A DNA stretch of 57,266 nucleotides from Rhabdochromatium marinum (GTDB lineage: Bacteria > Pseudomonadota > Gammaproteobacteria > Chromatiales > Chromatiaceae): NCBI RefSeq assembly GCF_016583795.1, contig NZ_NRRS01000020.1, forward strand, positions 1 through 57,266, in the 5' to 3' direction. Positions 24,316-33,230 of this stretch are shown one piece after another. Under the pieces are notes generated by a model. It searched no databases and was not told the origin of the DNA. It saw only the letters and a list, made by a program, of their open reading frames with translations. Position 1 is the first letter of the stretch; each line of letters opens with the position of its first letter. Made by a program: the position numbers and the translations under genes.

Positions 24316-25526
24316 GGATGGTTCTCCGAGGTTGGTTGTTCGGTAGGAGTGGTGGGGGCCGTTGCCTGGGGCGCGGCGGTCTCAAGAGGTTCCAGGGCTA
24401 CGCGCGCGCCGTGCAGATCGGCTTGGGCGCGCTCCAGCCAGGCCTCACCCCAGTAGGTGTTGCAACTGGTCTCGGCGCGCAACAGTTGCCAGGTGGCGGC
24501 CTCAAGCGCGTCCTGGGTGTGTGGCGCCTGAGCGCGGGTGGCATGCAGGCGCTGGCTGAAATTCTGATAGTCGGTATAGACCTGGCGCTGGGCCTGGGAG
24601 CCGGTCCATTGAGTGAAGCCTTGGCCATTGTGCCAGCCGGTATTCCAGGCGCCAGTGCGGATGCGTACCTCGCCAACCGCGCCATGGGCGTTCAGATAGT
24701 CTTCGATAAAGCTGGGGCGCACCTGAGCCTTGTCGGTGCGCGCCTGTTCCAGCAGCGGCAGATAAAAGGCGCTCCAGAAATTGGCACCCTCGGTGACATT
24801 GCGGAACCAACCGCCATTTTCGCCGTCGCTGGCGGTGGTGACCAGAGGCGGGAAGTCGCACCACTTGGTGCGCTCGGCAATTTCGCGCAGGAACCAGTCG
24901 AGATCCATGCCGGATTCCTGGGCATCGGACAGCTCGCGGTCGCGCACCACCACGATGATGTCTTCCCCTGCGTGGCGGGTAATATGCGGGCGATAGCGCA
25001 GCTCTTGCCAGCTCATGTCGCCGACTGGCTCGACATTCTCGCTGTCAATAATGACATAGCGATAACCAAAGCGGCGCAGCAGCGGAATCAGCTCTTGGGA
25101 AAAGCCCATTTCTGGTGGCCAGAAGCCACCGAATCGCGGGCGCCAGAACAGATGGTTGGCGATGCCCTGCCAGCGGCGCAGGTGCTCATCACGGTCAGCG
25201 GCGGGAATCAATGGCAGCACCGGGTGATAGTAGCCGGTGCCGAGGATCTCGAACAGGTGTTGATTCTGCAGGTGCCACAATAGTTTGCCGCAATCGATAA
25301 TGCCATAGACGCGGCTTTGAAATTCCGGGTTCGACAGGGTTTCGAGCAGGGTACCCGACAGTGATAAATGCACTCGGGCGTAATCCTCCCAGCCCCACAG
25401 GCTGCGTGGCATGCGATCGAGCGCAAAGAGAATTTCTTTGGCTTCCCAGGGTTGTTCGACGAGCAACTGCTCCAGGTTGCCGGCAGGTTGATGAAGGTTG
25501 AGAACGAGCGCGTGCTGGGTGATCAT
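24312..25526 (-). CDS. GH57-family glycoside hydrolase, first of a tandem pair
   Basis: The 404-aa protein begins HALVLNLHQPAGN, the GH57 N-terminal histidine motif, and carries the likely nucleophile Glu in GFWPPEMGFS and the downstream TASDGENGGWF. The final 35 residues are Ala/Thr/Pro-rich. It shares its general architecture with the coupled downstream gene, suggesting an old duplication. Together they probably act in glycogen turnover in the cytoplasm; no signal peptide is present. Confidence 0.82.
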   Translation of the reverse strand: MITQHALVLNLHQPAGNLEQLLVEQPWEAKEILFALDRMPRSLWGWEDYARVHLSLSGTLLETLSNPEFQSRVYGIIDCGKLLWHLQNQHLFEILGTGYYHPVLPLIPAADRDEHLRRWQGIANHLFWRPRFGGFWPPEMGFSQELIPLLRRFGYRYVIIDSENVEPVGDMSWQELRYRPHITRHAGEDIIVVVRDRELSDAQESGMDLDWFLREIAERTKWCDFPPLVTTASDGENGGWFRNVTEGANFWSAFYLPLLEQARTDKAQVRPSFIEDYLNAHGAVGEVRIRTGAWNTGWHNGQGFTQWTGSQAQRQVYTDYQNFSQRLHATRAQAPHTQDALEAATWQLLRAETSCNTYWGEAWLERAQADLHGARVALEPLETAAPQATAPTTPTEQPTSENHP

Positions 25527-25816
25527 CGGTAGTGGGCAGCGATTGCTGGGCAGTGGTCAGTGATTGGGCGTCGCGACGCGGGTGCCCCGGATCGTGACGA
25601 TTTGCAGCCTGGCATTTTAGCAAAGGCGCGCTGGCCTGATGGTCAGGAGCCAGGTGCGCATGAGCAAAATTTTTCTTGGTGGGCAGATTTGGATCGCAAA
25701 GTCTTTCGTGTATGCGTAAAATTCACGTCAGACAAATGAAATCTCTTCATCAGTCCTGGCGTCAACGATGGAACATATGAGCGATTTCCTAATTATGAGT
25801 GTAAGGGTGAATCATT

Positions 25817-26476
25817 ATGGCTGAGGACAAGGCAAACAAGGTCGCAACCAAAAAGACCCCAGGAAGTGCCGCGCAAGCCCGGGAGGAAGCTGCGACAACG
25901 CCGGCCAGTGCTGACGCATCGGCGAAGAGCAGCGCGCCGAAAAAACGTACCACCAGGGCAAAAACCACCTCAGCAGCAAAAACGACAGCGAAAGCAACGA
26001 CAGCGAAAGCAGCCTCCGCGACTGAATCGGCAGCGGCGGAACCGAAAGCCACTGCCACTACCCGCAAGACTTCAGCAGCAGCCACCAAAAAAACCAGTGC
26101 CAGCAGCAGAACCCGCGCCAGTGGCAAAACCAGTGCCGCCAGTTCCAGCAGCACCAGCCCTAGCACCAAAAAGACCTCAGCGGCAAACACCGCAGCGAGC
26201 GAAGCCGCAGCAGCGTCTGCCTCCGCTCCTGCTGCTGCTAATGCTAATGCAACTAAAAAGGCCACCACTCGCAAAACCACCACTCGCAAAGCGTCGCGCA
26301 CCTCAGCGGCCAAGGGGGCTTCACCGGTGTCGGCGGAACAACGCTATAAAATGATCCAGGATGCCGCCTATTATCGGGCTGAAAAACGCAACTTCGAGCC
26401 GGGCCATGAGATTGAGGACTGGGCGGCGGCGGAACAGGAAGTCGAGGCGTTGCTAGCATCTGGCCAGCTGGGATAA
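25817..26476 (+). CDS. Histone-H1-like Lys/Ala/Thr-rich protein with DUF2934 domain
   Basis: The 219-aa product has a long low-complexity region (about 1-175) of Lys, Ala, Thr and Ser with repeated KKT, RKT and KTT units, like the C-terminal tails of histone H1 and bacterial Hc1/AlgP proteins. A compact C-terminal DUF2934 domain follows (RYKMIQDAAYYRAEKRNF). It probably binds DNA in the nucleoid. AAGGGTG lies seven bases before ATG 25817. It ends four bases before pdxH, so the pair may be co-transcribed. The 290-bp upstream gap holds no recognisable gene. Confidence 0.75.
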   Translation: MAEDKANKVATKKTPGSAAQAREEAATTPASADASAKSSAPKKRTTRAKTTSAAKTTAKATTAKAASATESAAAEPKATATTRKTSAAATKKTSASSRTRASGKTSAASSSSTSPSTKKTSAANTAASEAAAASASAPAAANANATKKATTRKTTTRKASRTSAAKGASPVSAEQRYKMIQDAAYYRAEKRNFEPGHEIEDWAAAEQEVEALLASGQLG

Positions 26477-26479
26477 TTC

Positions 26480-27139
26480 ATGCACGCCACTTCTGACCGC
26501 TCGCCGGTGCAATGGCGCGAGCATTTTATGGATCAAGGACTGAGCCGCGCCGATCTTGCGGCCGATCCCCTGGTGCAGTTTGAACAGTGGTACGAGTTCG
26601 CCTGTGCCTCCAGTATCCCGGAGCCCAATGCCATGACCCTGGCAACGGTCGATGGCACGGGTCAGCCCTGGGTGCGCAGCGTATTGCTCAAGCTTTATGA
26701 TGCGCGCGGCTTTGTGTTTTTTACCAACTTTGGCAGCGACAAGGCGCACCAGATCGATCAGCATCCGCAGGTGGCCCTGCTGTTCCCCTGGGTGGCCTTT
26801 GCTCGCCAGGTGCAGATCAATGGACGCGCCGAGCGCATTGCGACAGCGGAATCCCTAAAGTACTTCACCACCCGGGCGCGCGGTAGCCAGATTGGCGCTT
26901 GGGCTTCGCCGCAAAGCCAAGTGATTCGCTCGCGGGCACTACTCGAAGCCAAGGTCGAGCAGATCAAGCAGCGCTTTGCCACCGGGCAGATTCCCCTGCC
27001 CGATTTTTGGGGCGGCTATCGTGTGGTGCCGGAATGCATTGAATTCTGGCAGGGGCGCGACAATCGCCTGCATGATCGGTTTCGTTATTCGCGGTTGTCG
27101 GCCAATACCGGCTGGACGTTGGAGCGTCTGGCGCCTTGA
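26480..27139 (+). CDS. pdxH: Pyridoxine/pyridoxamine 5'-phosphate oxidase
   Basis: The 219-aa FMN enzyme makes pyridoxal 5'-phosphate, the last step of PLP salvage and synthesis. Conserved segments are NAMTLATVDGTGQPWVRSVL, FFTNFGSDKAHQI and the C-terminal EFWQGRDNRLHDR. Length matches the E. coli enzyme (218 aa). Its start lies four bases after the stop codon of the DUF2934 gene. Confidence 0.93.
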   Translation: MHATSDRSPVQWREHFMDQGLSRADLAADPLVQFEQWYEFACASSIPEPNAMTLATVDGTGQPWVRSVLLKLYDARGFVFFTNFGSDKAHQIDQHPQVALLFPWVAFARQVQINGRAERIATAESLKYFTTRARGSQIGAWASPQSQVIRSRALLEAKVEQIKQRFATGQIPLPDFWGGYRVVPECIEFWQGRDNRLHDRFRYSRLSANTGWTLERLAP

Positions 27140-27178
27140 TGAGCAGGTGGCGTGTTGGGTGACGAGGGCGAGTTGCTG

Positions 27179-28174
27179 ATGTCAGAGCATTCAGGGTGCG
27201 AGGATGGCAAGGAATCGGCGTTCAGTGGGGTACTGCTGGATGTTGCCACCATCGATCAGGGCGATCTTGATCTGTCTGCCTTGGATCGGGTTGTCAGCCA
27301 GTGGCGCTATTATTCGCACACCCAATCGACCGAGGTGCTGGAGCGGATTGGGGATGCCCGGATCGTCGTGACCAATAAGGTGGTGCTGGGTCGCCCGATT
27401 CTGGAACAGAGCCACAGTGTGCAGCTGATCTGTATTGCTGCCACCGGCACCAACAATGTCGACCTGGACGCCGCCCGGGAACGGGGCATTGCGGTGGCCA
27501 ATGTGGTGCGTTATGCCACTCCTGCGGTGGTGCAGCATGTCTTTGCGCTGATGCTCGCCCTGACAACTCGGCTGCCAGACTATCAGCGCGCAATTGCCAA
27601 CGGGGCCTGGCAGCAGCATGAACGCTTCTGCCTGATGGATTACCCGATTCGGGAGTTGGCTGGACGTACCTTGGGGATAGTCGGTTACGGAGAACTGGGT
27701 CAGGCGGTGGCGCGAGTGGCTGAGGCCTTTGGCATGCGAGTGCTGGTGGCTCAGCGCCCGGCTGGGCCAGCCACAGAGAGTCGCTGGCCGCTTGAACAGC
27801 TGTTACCCCAGGTTGATGTCTTGAGCTTGCATTGCCCGCTGACGGACGCGACCCGCAGTCTGATCGGAGCCCGCGAGCTTGATCTAATGAACCCTGAGGC
27901 TCTGCTGATCAATACCGCGCGTGGTGGCATTGTTGATGAGCAAGCGCTGGCCGATGCTTTGCGAAGGGGAAGCATTGGTGGCGCCGGTGTCGATGTGTTG
28001 ATCACCGAGCCGCCACGCCAGGGGAATCCGCTGCTGGCGCCAGGGATTCCAAATCTGATTGTTACACCTCACATTGCCTGGGCCAGTCGCGAAGCGCGTC
28101 AGCGAGTAGTGGAGGAAATCGCCGCCAATATCGCCGCCTTTCAAACCGGGACAACGCGCAATCGCGTGGATTGA
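27179..28174 (+). CDS. D-2-hydroxyacid dehydrogenase (hydroxypyruvate reductase-like)
   Basis: The 331-aa NAD(P)-dependent enzyme has the Rossmann motif GIVGYGELGQAVARV, the catalytic Arg in INTARGGIVDE, the Glu in LITEPP and the His in VTPHIAWAS. The IAATGTNNVDLDAARERGI segment is typical of hydroxypyruvate/glycerate dehydrogenases. ATG 27179 is chosen; GTG 27152 would add nine residues without family likeness. It follows pdxH by 39 bases. Confidence 0.85.
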   Translation: MSEHSGCEDGKESAFSGVLLDVATIDQGDLDLSALDRVVSQWRYYSHTQSTEVLERIGDARIVVTNKVVLGRPILEQSHSVQLICIAATGTNNVDLDAARERGIAVANVVRYATPAVVQHVFALMLALTTRLPDYQRAIANGAWQQHERFCLMDYPIRELAGRTLGIVGYGELGQAVARVAEAFGMRVLVAQRPAGPATESRWPLEQLLPQVDVLSLHCPLTDATRSLIGARELDLMNPEALLINTARGGIVDEQALADALRRGSIGGAGVDVLITEPPRQGNPLLAPGIPNLIVTPHIAWASREARQRVVEEIAANIAAFQTGTTRNRVD

Positions 28175-28264
28175 TCGCCGGCGGTCTGGTCGGCAAATCG
28201 CCTGCCTTGCAAAAGCGATGGCTGCCACAGTGTCGTCGAATATGACCTCGCCGGTTTGCACCGG

Positions 28265-31200
28265 CTATTGGGCCACCGGCTTGGCATCCGGTGCCGCGAT
28301 CAGCACATAGACCGCCGGTACCACAAAGAGCGTGAACAGGGTGCCAATGCCCAGGCCGGAGGCGATCACCAGCCCAATGTCGAAGCGGCTGACTGCGCCC
28401 GGGCCGCTGGCGGTGAGCAGCGGAACCATGGCTACCAGCATGGCGACTGTGGTCATCAGAATCGGGCGCAGGCGAATGGCCGAGGCCTGCTGCACGGCGG
28501 CGGATTTGTCCAGACCCTCGCGTTCGCGCAACTGATTGGAGAATTCCACGATCAGGATGCCGTTCTTGGCGATCAGCCCGATCAGGGTGATCAGCCCCAC
28601 CTGGGTGTAGATGTTGATGCTGGCCAAGCCCAGGAACAGAAACACCATGGCTCCGGCAATGGATAGTGGCACTGACATCAAAATCACAAAGGGGTCGCGC
28701 CAGCTCTCGAACTGGGCGGCCAGCACCAGGTAGATAATCAGCAGCGACAGGAAGAAGGTCGCTTCCAGGGCACCGCCCTCGGTCTTGAACTGGCGCGACT
28801 CGCCCTTGTAGTCCCAGCGCACATTGCGCGGGAAAATCTCCGTCGCACGCTCATCCAGATAGGCCAGGGCAGCGCCGAGCGAGACGCCGGGCATCATGAC
28901 GCCGGACAGGCTGATGGAGTTGAGCTGCTGGAACTGAGTGCGTTTGGATGGCACCACCTGATGGCTGATGGTCACCAGGGTGGACAGCGGAACCAGGTCG
29001 CCGCTGGCGGTGCGAATATGGTAGTTCTGAATCTGATCGGCGGTGGCGCGCGCGGGCTGTTCGACCTGCGGAATCACCTTGTAGCTGCGCCCCTCCAGGC
29101 TGAACCAATTCACATAGTCCTGATTGAGCATCACCGCCAGATTGCGCCCCAGCACCTGCATGCTGATGCCAAGATCCCCAGCCAGATCGCGGTCGATTTC
29201 AATCACGGTGCGCGGGCGGGTGTATTGGACATCCTTTTGCAGGAACATGAATTTGCCGCTGGCCATGGCTTCGCCCAGAAGTTGATCGGCAAAGCCGTTG
29301 ATCTGCTCGATCTCGCCGTCGGAGAGAATGACGAATTCGACCGGAATGCCATTGCCGGGCGTCGGCAGGCTGGGACGCGGGAAGGCCACCGTCTGCAAGC
29401 CGGTGATCTGACTCAGCGCGCCTTGCAGCTCGGGCTGCACCGCCATCTGTGAGCGTTCGCGCTCCGAGGGCGGTGCCATCTTGAAGCCGCCAAAGCTGCT
29501 GGTGGTGTCCCCGCCCATGCCGGCGAGCAGGAAGCTTTCCTGATACTCGGGGAAGGTCTCGAAGATCTCCTGCATCTGGCGCACATAGCGCACGTCATAG
29601 TCGATGGTGGCAGTCTGGGGCGCGGTGCCCATCACAAACAGAATGCTTTGGTCTTCGGTCGGGGCCAGTTCTTTTTTGGTCATGTCGTACATGACGTAAA
29701 TAGCGCCAATGATCACAATGGCGACCAGAATGGTGACGGCCGGATATTTCAGCCAGCTGTCCAGTGCACGACTGTAGATGCGCGCCAGCCAGGCGAAGAA
29801 CTGTTCGACCAGATGCTCGAAGCGGCTTTCCTCCTGGCTGGAATGCAACACCCGCCCGGCGATCATCGGCGACAGGGTCAGAGCCACCACCCCGGAGATC
29901 AGCACTGCGCCGGCCAGGGTAAAGGCAAATTCGGTAAACAGCGAGCCGACCAGTCCACCCATGAAACCAATGGGCGCATAGACGGCGACCAGGGTGGTGG
30001 TCATAGCCAGAATCGGTAGACCCAGCTCGCGCGCGGCATCCACAGCGGCACTGATGCCGTCCTTGCCCATTTCCAGATGGCGATGGACATTTTCCACCAC
30101 CACGATGGCATCATCCACCACCAGGCCGATGGCCAGCACCATTGCCAGCAGGGTGAGCAGATTGATCGAAAAGCCCATCAGCAGCATCAGAAAAGCGCCG
30201 CCCACCAGCGCCAATGGCACCACCACTGAGGGGATCAGCGCCGCGCGTACCGAGCCCAGCGACAAGAAGATTACCAACAGCACAATCAGCACCGCCTCGG
30301 CCAGGGTGGTAAAAACTTCCTTGATCGACTCCTCAATGAACTCGCTGGCGTCGTAAGGGATGTGCGCCTCAAGCCCTTCCGGGAACTGGGCTTCCAGGCT
30401 GGGCATTAGCTCATGCACCCGCTGGGCGACCGTCAGCGGGTTGGCGCCCGGCGCCTGTTCGATGCCGATGAAGATGGCCGGGATGCCCTTGTACAGGGTG
30501 CGCGAGTTGTCATCCGCCGGGCCGAGTTCCACCCGGGCGATGTCATCCAAGCGCACCAGGGTGCCGCCATCCTCGCGGATCACCAGTCGGCGGAAGTCTT
30601 CGACATCGCTGAGATCGGTGGTAGTGCTCAGATCAATCTGCACCCGCTCGCCGCGCAACTGACCGATACCGGCCAGGTAGTTGTTGTTGCGTAGCGCGGC
30701 CTCGACCTGCTCGCCGGAGATGCCCAGCGCGGCCATGCGATCAGGATCCAGCCACACCCGCATGGCGAAGGTCTGGTTACCGAAAATCTCCGCCTGGGCC
30801 ACACCTTCAAGCGCCTGGAGCTGCGGCTGCACCACCCGGATCATGTAGTCGGTGATTTGCGACAACGACATCTCGCGGCTGTAGAAGGCCAGATACATCA
30901 GCGCCGTGGTGCTGCCAGTGGTGGAGTCAATCACCGGATTTTGCGCCGCCTCGGGCAGCACATTGAGCTGACCCGCCACCTTGGCCTGGATCTCGGAGAC
31001 GGCATCATTGGCCGGGTAGTTGAGTTCCATGTTGGCTTCGATCACTGACACGCCCTGGCTGCTGGTGGCGTTCAGAAAATCGATCCCCTCGGCCTGAGCA
31101 ATGGCCTGCTGCAAGGGAGTGGTGATAAAGCCCTTGACCAGCTCGGCGCTGGCGCCGGGGTAGGCGGTGGTGACTGTGACCACGGTGTTGGCCGTCTCGG

Positions 31201-31312
31201 GGTACTGGCGCACTTCCATCTCAATGATGGCACGCAGCCCCAGCACCAGAATCAGCAGGCTCACCACGCTGGCGAGCACCGGGCGGTAGACGAAGATGTC
31301 GGTGAATTTCAC
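28265..31312 (-). CDS. RND efflux pump inner-membrane permease (HAE1-type)
   Basis: The 1015-aa protein has the twelve-helix AcrB-type layout, with two large periplasmic loops following helices 1 and 7. The proton-relay Asp pair lies in VVDDAIVVVENVHRHLEMG. The N-terminus MKFTDIFVYRPVLA and the repeated segment LIGLIAKNGILIVEFSNQL are typical. It should extrude drugs or hydrophobic compounds driven by the proton gradient. It overlaps the upstream adaptor gene by four bases. No TolC-type outer-membrane gene lies nearby, so the pump probably borrows one. Confidence 0.92.
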   Translation of the reverse strand: MKFTDIFVYRPVLASVVSLLILVLGLRAIIEMEVRQYPETANTVVTVTTAYPGASAELVKGFITTPLQQAIAQAEGIDFLNATSSQGVSVIEANMELNYPANDAVSEIQAKVAGQLNVLPEAAQNPVIDSTTGSTTALMYLAFYSREMSLSQITDYMIRVVQPQLQALEGVAQAEIFGNQTFAMRVWLDPDRMAALGISGEQVEAALRNNNYLAGIGQLRGERVQIDLSTTTDLSDVEDFRRLVIREDGGTLVRLDDIARVELGPADDNSRTLYKGIPAIFIGIEQAPGANPLTVAQRVHELMPSLEAQFPEGLEAHIPYDASEFIEESIKEVFTTLAEAVLIVLLVIFLSLGSVRAALIPSVVVPLALVGGAFLMLLMGFSINLLTLLAMVLAIGLVVDDAIVVVENVHRHLEMGKDGISAAVDAARELGLPILAMTTTLVAVYAPIGFMGGLVGSLFTEFAFTLAGAVLISGVVALTLSPMIAGRVLHSSQEESRFEHLVEQFFAWLARIYSRALDSWLKYPAVTILVAIVIIGAIYVMYDMTKKELAPTEDQSILFVMGTAPQTATIDYDVRYVRQMQEIFETFPEYQESFLLAGMGGDTTSSFGGFKMAPPSERERSQMAVQPELQGALSQITGLQTVAFPRPSLPTPGNGIPVEFVILSDGEIEQINGFADQLLGEAMASGKFMFLQKDVQYTRPRTVIEIDRDLAGDLGISMQVLGRNLAVMLNQDYVNWFSLEGRSYKVIPQVEQPARATADQIQNYHIRTASGDLVPLSTLVTISHQVVPSKRTQFQQLNSISLSGVMMPGVSLGAALAYLDERATEIFPRNVRWDYKGESRQFKTEGGALEATFFLSLLIIYLVLAAQFESWRDPFVILMSVPLSIAGAMVFLFLGLASINIYTQVGLITLIGLIAKNGILIVEFSNQLREREGLDKSAAVQQASAIRLRPILMTTVAMLVAMVPLLTASGPGAVSRFDIGLVIASGLGIGTLFTLFVVPAVYVLIAAPDAKPVAQ

Positions 31313-32430
31313 TGGGATGCGTCCGTGCTGTCGTCCGTACTGTTATCCGTACTGTCGTCCGTGATGGACACCGCTGCGCCATTGCGCAGCTTGACCTGGC
31401 CGGTGGCGACCACTTGATCGCCTTCGGTGAGGCCGGACAGCACTTCCACCCGAGCGTTGCGCACGCTGCCGGTCTGGACCTGACGGCGCTGCACCACCGA
31501 CTGCCCCTCCTGTTCACCCTCACCGGGCTGAATTATAAAGACCGAATCGCCATAGGTATTGAAGGTAATGGCTTCACGCGGCAGCGTCAGCACCTGATCC
31601 TGTTGCGGCAATAGGGTTGCGACCTTGGCGAACATGCCGGGGCGCAACAGATGGTCGGGATTGCCCAGCTGGGCGCGAACCTGCACATTGCGCGTGGCCT
31701 GATTGACCGCCGGGCTGATGGCCCGAATGGTTCCGGTGAACAGCTGCCCGGGATAAGCGGCAACCCGCACCTCGACCCCCTGACCCACAGCGACCTGCGC
31801 CAGTTCGCGCTCGGGCAGGGCGTAATCGACATAGACCGGATCCAGGGCTTCGAGCGCCACGATGCTGGAACCGGCGGCGAGATATTGGCCCAGATTGACC
31901 TGGCGAATGCCCAGCTGACCGGCAAAGGGCGCGCGGATGGTTTTTTTCTCGATCAGAGCGCGTTTGGCGGCCACTGCGGCTTCGCTCTGTTGCAGGCTGG
32001 CGCTGGCTTCGTCGAAATCGCCCTGCGAGACAGCCCGGTCGGCCAGCAGGCGGCGATTGCGTTTCAGCTGCGTCTCGGCCAATGCACGTGTTGCTTCGAG
32101 TCCGGCCAAATCGGCCTCATCGACCTCGGTGTCGAGCTGCACCAGTGCCTGGCCCTGAGTCACCATGTCACCGGACTCAAACAGAATCTGCTCAATTTGC
32201 CCGGTCACCTGATTGCTGACCATGACGCCCTGTACCGCCCGCAGCGTGCCAACGGCGCGCAGCTGCGGTTGCCAAGTCACGGCCTCGACGCGTGTGGCCG
32301 TGACGGTTGCAGGCGGCTGCGGCTGCGAGAACATGGCCATTTCGCCCTGAATTTGGCGATATTTGAAGAAACCCAGGCCGCCAATCACGATGGCGACGAC
32401 GATGAAAACGAGCAGGATGCGGCGGAGCAT
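31309..32430 (-). CDS. RND efflux periplasmic adaptor (membrane fusion protein)
   Basis: The product (373 aa from ATG 32430) has an N-terminal membrane anchor (ILLVFIVVAIVIGGLGFF), a lipoyl-type segment (GTLRAVQGVMVSNQVTGQI), a coiled-coil hairpin (about 95-165) and beta-barrel regions. This matches HlyD/AcrA-family adaptors linking the RND permease to an outer-membrane channel. GTG 32511 would add 27 residues before the anchor. The C-terminal tail is a repetitive Asp/Ser/Thr stretch. It is translationally coupled to the permease gene. Confidence 0.88.
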   Translation of the reverse strand: MLRRILLVFIVVAIVIGGLGFFKYRQIQGEMAMFSQPQPPATVTATRVEAVTWQPQLRAVGTLRAVQGVMVSNQVTGQIEQILFESGDMVTQGQALVQLDTEVDEADLAGLEATRALAETQLKRNRRLLADRAVSQGDFDEASASLQQSEAAVAAKRALIEKKTIRAPFAGQLGIRQVNLGQYLAAGSSIVALEALDPVYVDYALPERELAQVAVGQGVEVRVAAYPGQLFTGTIRAISPAVNQATRNVQVRAQLGNPDHLLRPGMFAKVATLLPQQDQVLTLPREAITFNTYGDSVFIIQPGEGEQEGQSVVQRRQVQTGSVRNARVEVLSGLTEGDQVVATGQVKLRNGAAVSITDDSTDNSTDDSTDASQ

Positions 32431-32758
32431 GGTGTGAAAGCGCTGATAGTGGCGTGGCAGGGTGGTAGGGATGCCGGTCTGGGGCGGACGCGAGATGACT
32501 GTGATGCGCACACCCCTATGGTCTGCTTATGGTAAAGCACCTGATCAAGTTGGGTCAAAACAACGCTTCAATGAATCCTCGCTACTCGATACCACAAGGA
32601 ACGATGGAACGATGGAGCGATGCGCGCTCGTCTTGGTCAGTGGGAGTCCCATGAGATGGCAAGTTATTTGCTTAAGGCCGAGGCTGTCATGCGCAAAACC
32701 GCCGCGATAGCGGGGTTTGCCACGAGCTTTGTTAGAAACCGCACATGTAGGAGTTTGA

Positions 32759-33061
32759 ATGATGCCAACAACAATGGTCTTGGGTTATGTGGACGAAGAT
32801 GGGAACGTGCTCAATGGTTCCGGCAATTTCAGTGTGTCTGAGGAGTCGGAGCCCGGTTTTTATGACATTTTCTTCAACGAGGGTGTCTTCAGCGAACAGC
32901 CTATTATCTCGGGGAACTGTGTGACTGACAGCAAGGAAGCGCCGGTGTTCCAAATTTATCAGGTCAATGGCGCCAAGGGATTCGTCGTTGAAACACGAAA
33001 TGCCCGTTCTGGTGAGCGTTCCGCGCAGGCATTTATGTTTATTGCGGCTGGAGAAGGCTGA
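32759..33061 (+). CDS. Small fibre-tip-like protein, 100 aa
   Basis: The family is uncertain. The product reads GYVDEDGNVLNGSGNFSV, then GFYDIFFNEGVFSEQPII, and ends AFMFIAAG. This pattern (GxVxxDGxxxxGSG, then YxIxF, then a final FxFIAxG) resembles modules at the C-termini of phage tail fibres and some bacterial surface proteins. There is no signal peptide. AGGAG precedes the ATG at 32759. It stands alone on the plus strand between the efflux genes and the glycan operon; the 247-bp gap upstream holds no clear gene. Confidence 0.55.
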   Translation: MMPTTMVLGYVDEDGNVLNGSGNFSVSEESEPGFYDIFFNEGVFSEQPIISGNCVTDSKEAPVFQIYQVNGAKGFVVETRNARSGERSAQAFMFIAAGEG

Positions 33062-33170
33062 GAGCTGTGTGCTGATGTCCTTCGCTTGATGCCAGTTTTG
33101 CATCATGGCGGGAATCAGCGTTGGGCGCGGGATCAGGATAACAGCAGCGGCTCTGGTATATACTCTGCCA

Positions 33171-33188
33171 CCCGGCGATGGTGCCGGG
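33171..33188 (+). other. Leader hairpin upstream of the glycan operon
   Basis: CCCGGC (33171-33176) pairs with GCCGGG (33183-33188) around GATGGT, 43 bases before the GT2 start codon and just after a TATACT-like element (33158-33164 region). It probably lies in the 5' untranslated leader. A following GGCTGAGAGG resembles part of a TPP riboswitch, but the other conserved parts are missing. Confidence 0.3.
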
Positions 33189-33230
33189 AGGAACCATGTG
33201 GCTGAGAGGCCGTAGGCAGGTTGTGTAAAG

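Noticed and set aside
33200-33209. GGCTGAGAGG resembling the TPP riboswitch core
   Set aside because: The partner elements (ACCTGAT and the long P2-P4 arms) are absent and the downstream gene is a glycosyltransferase.
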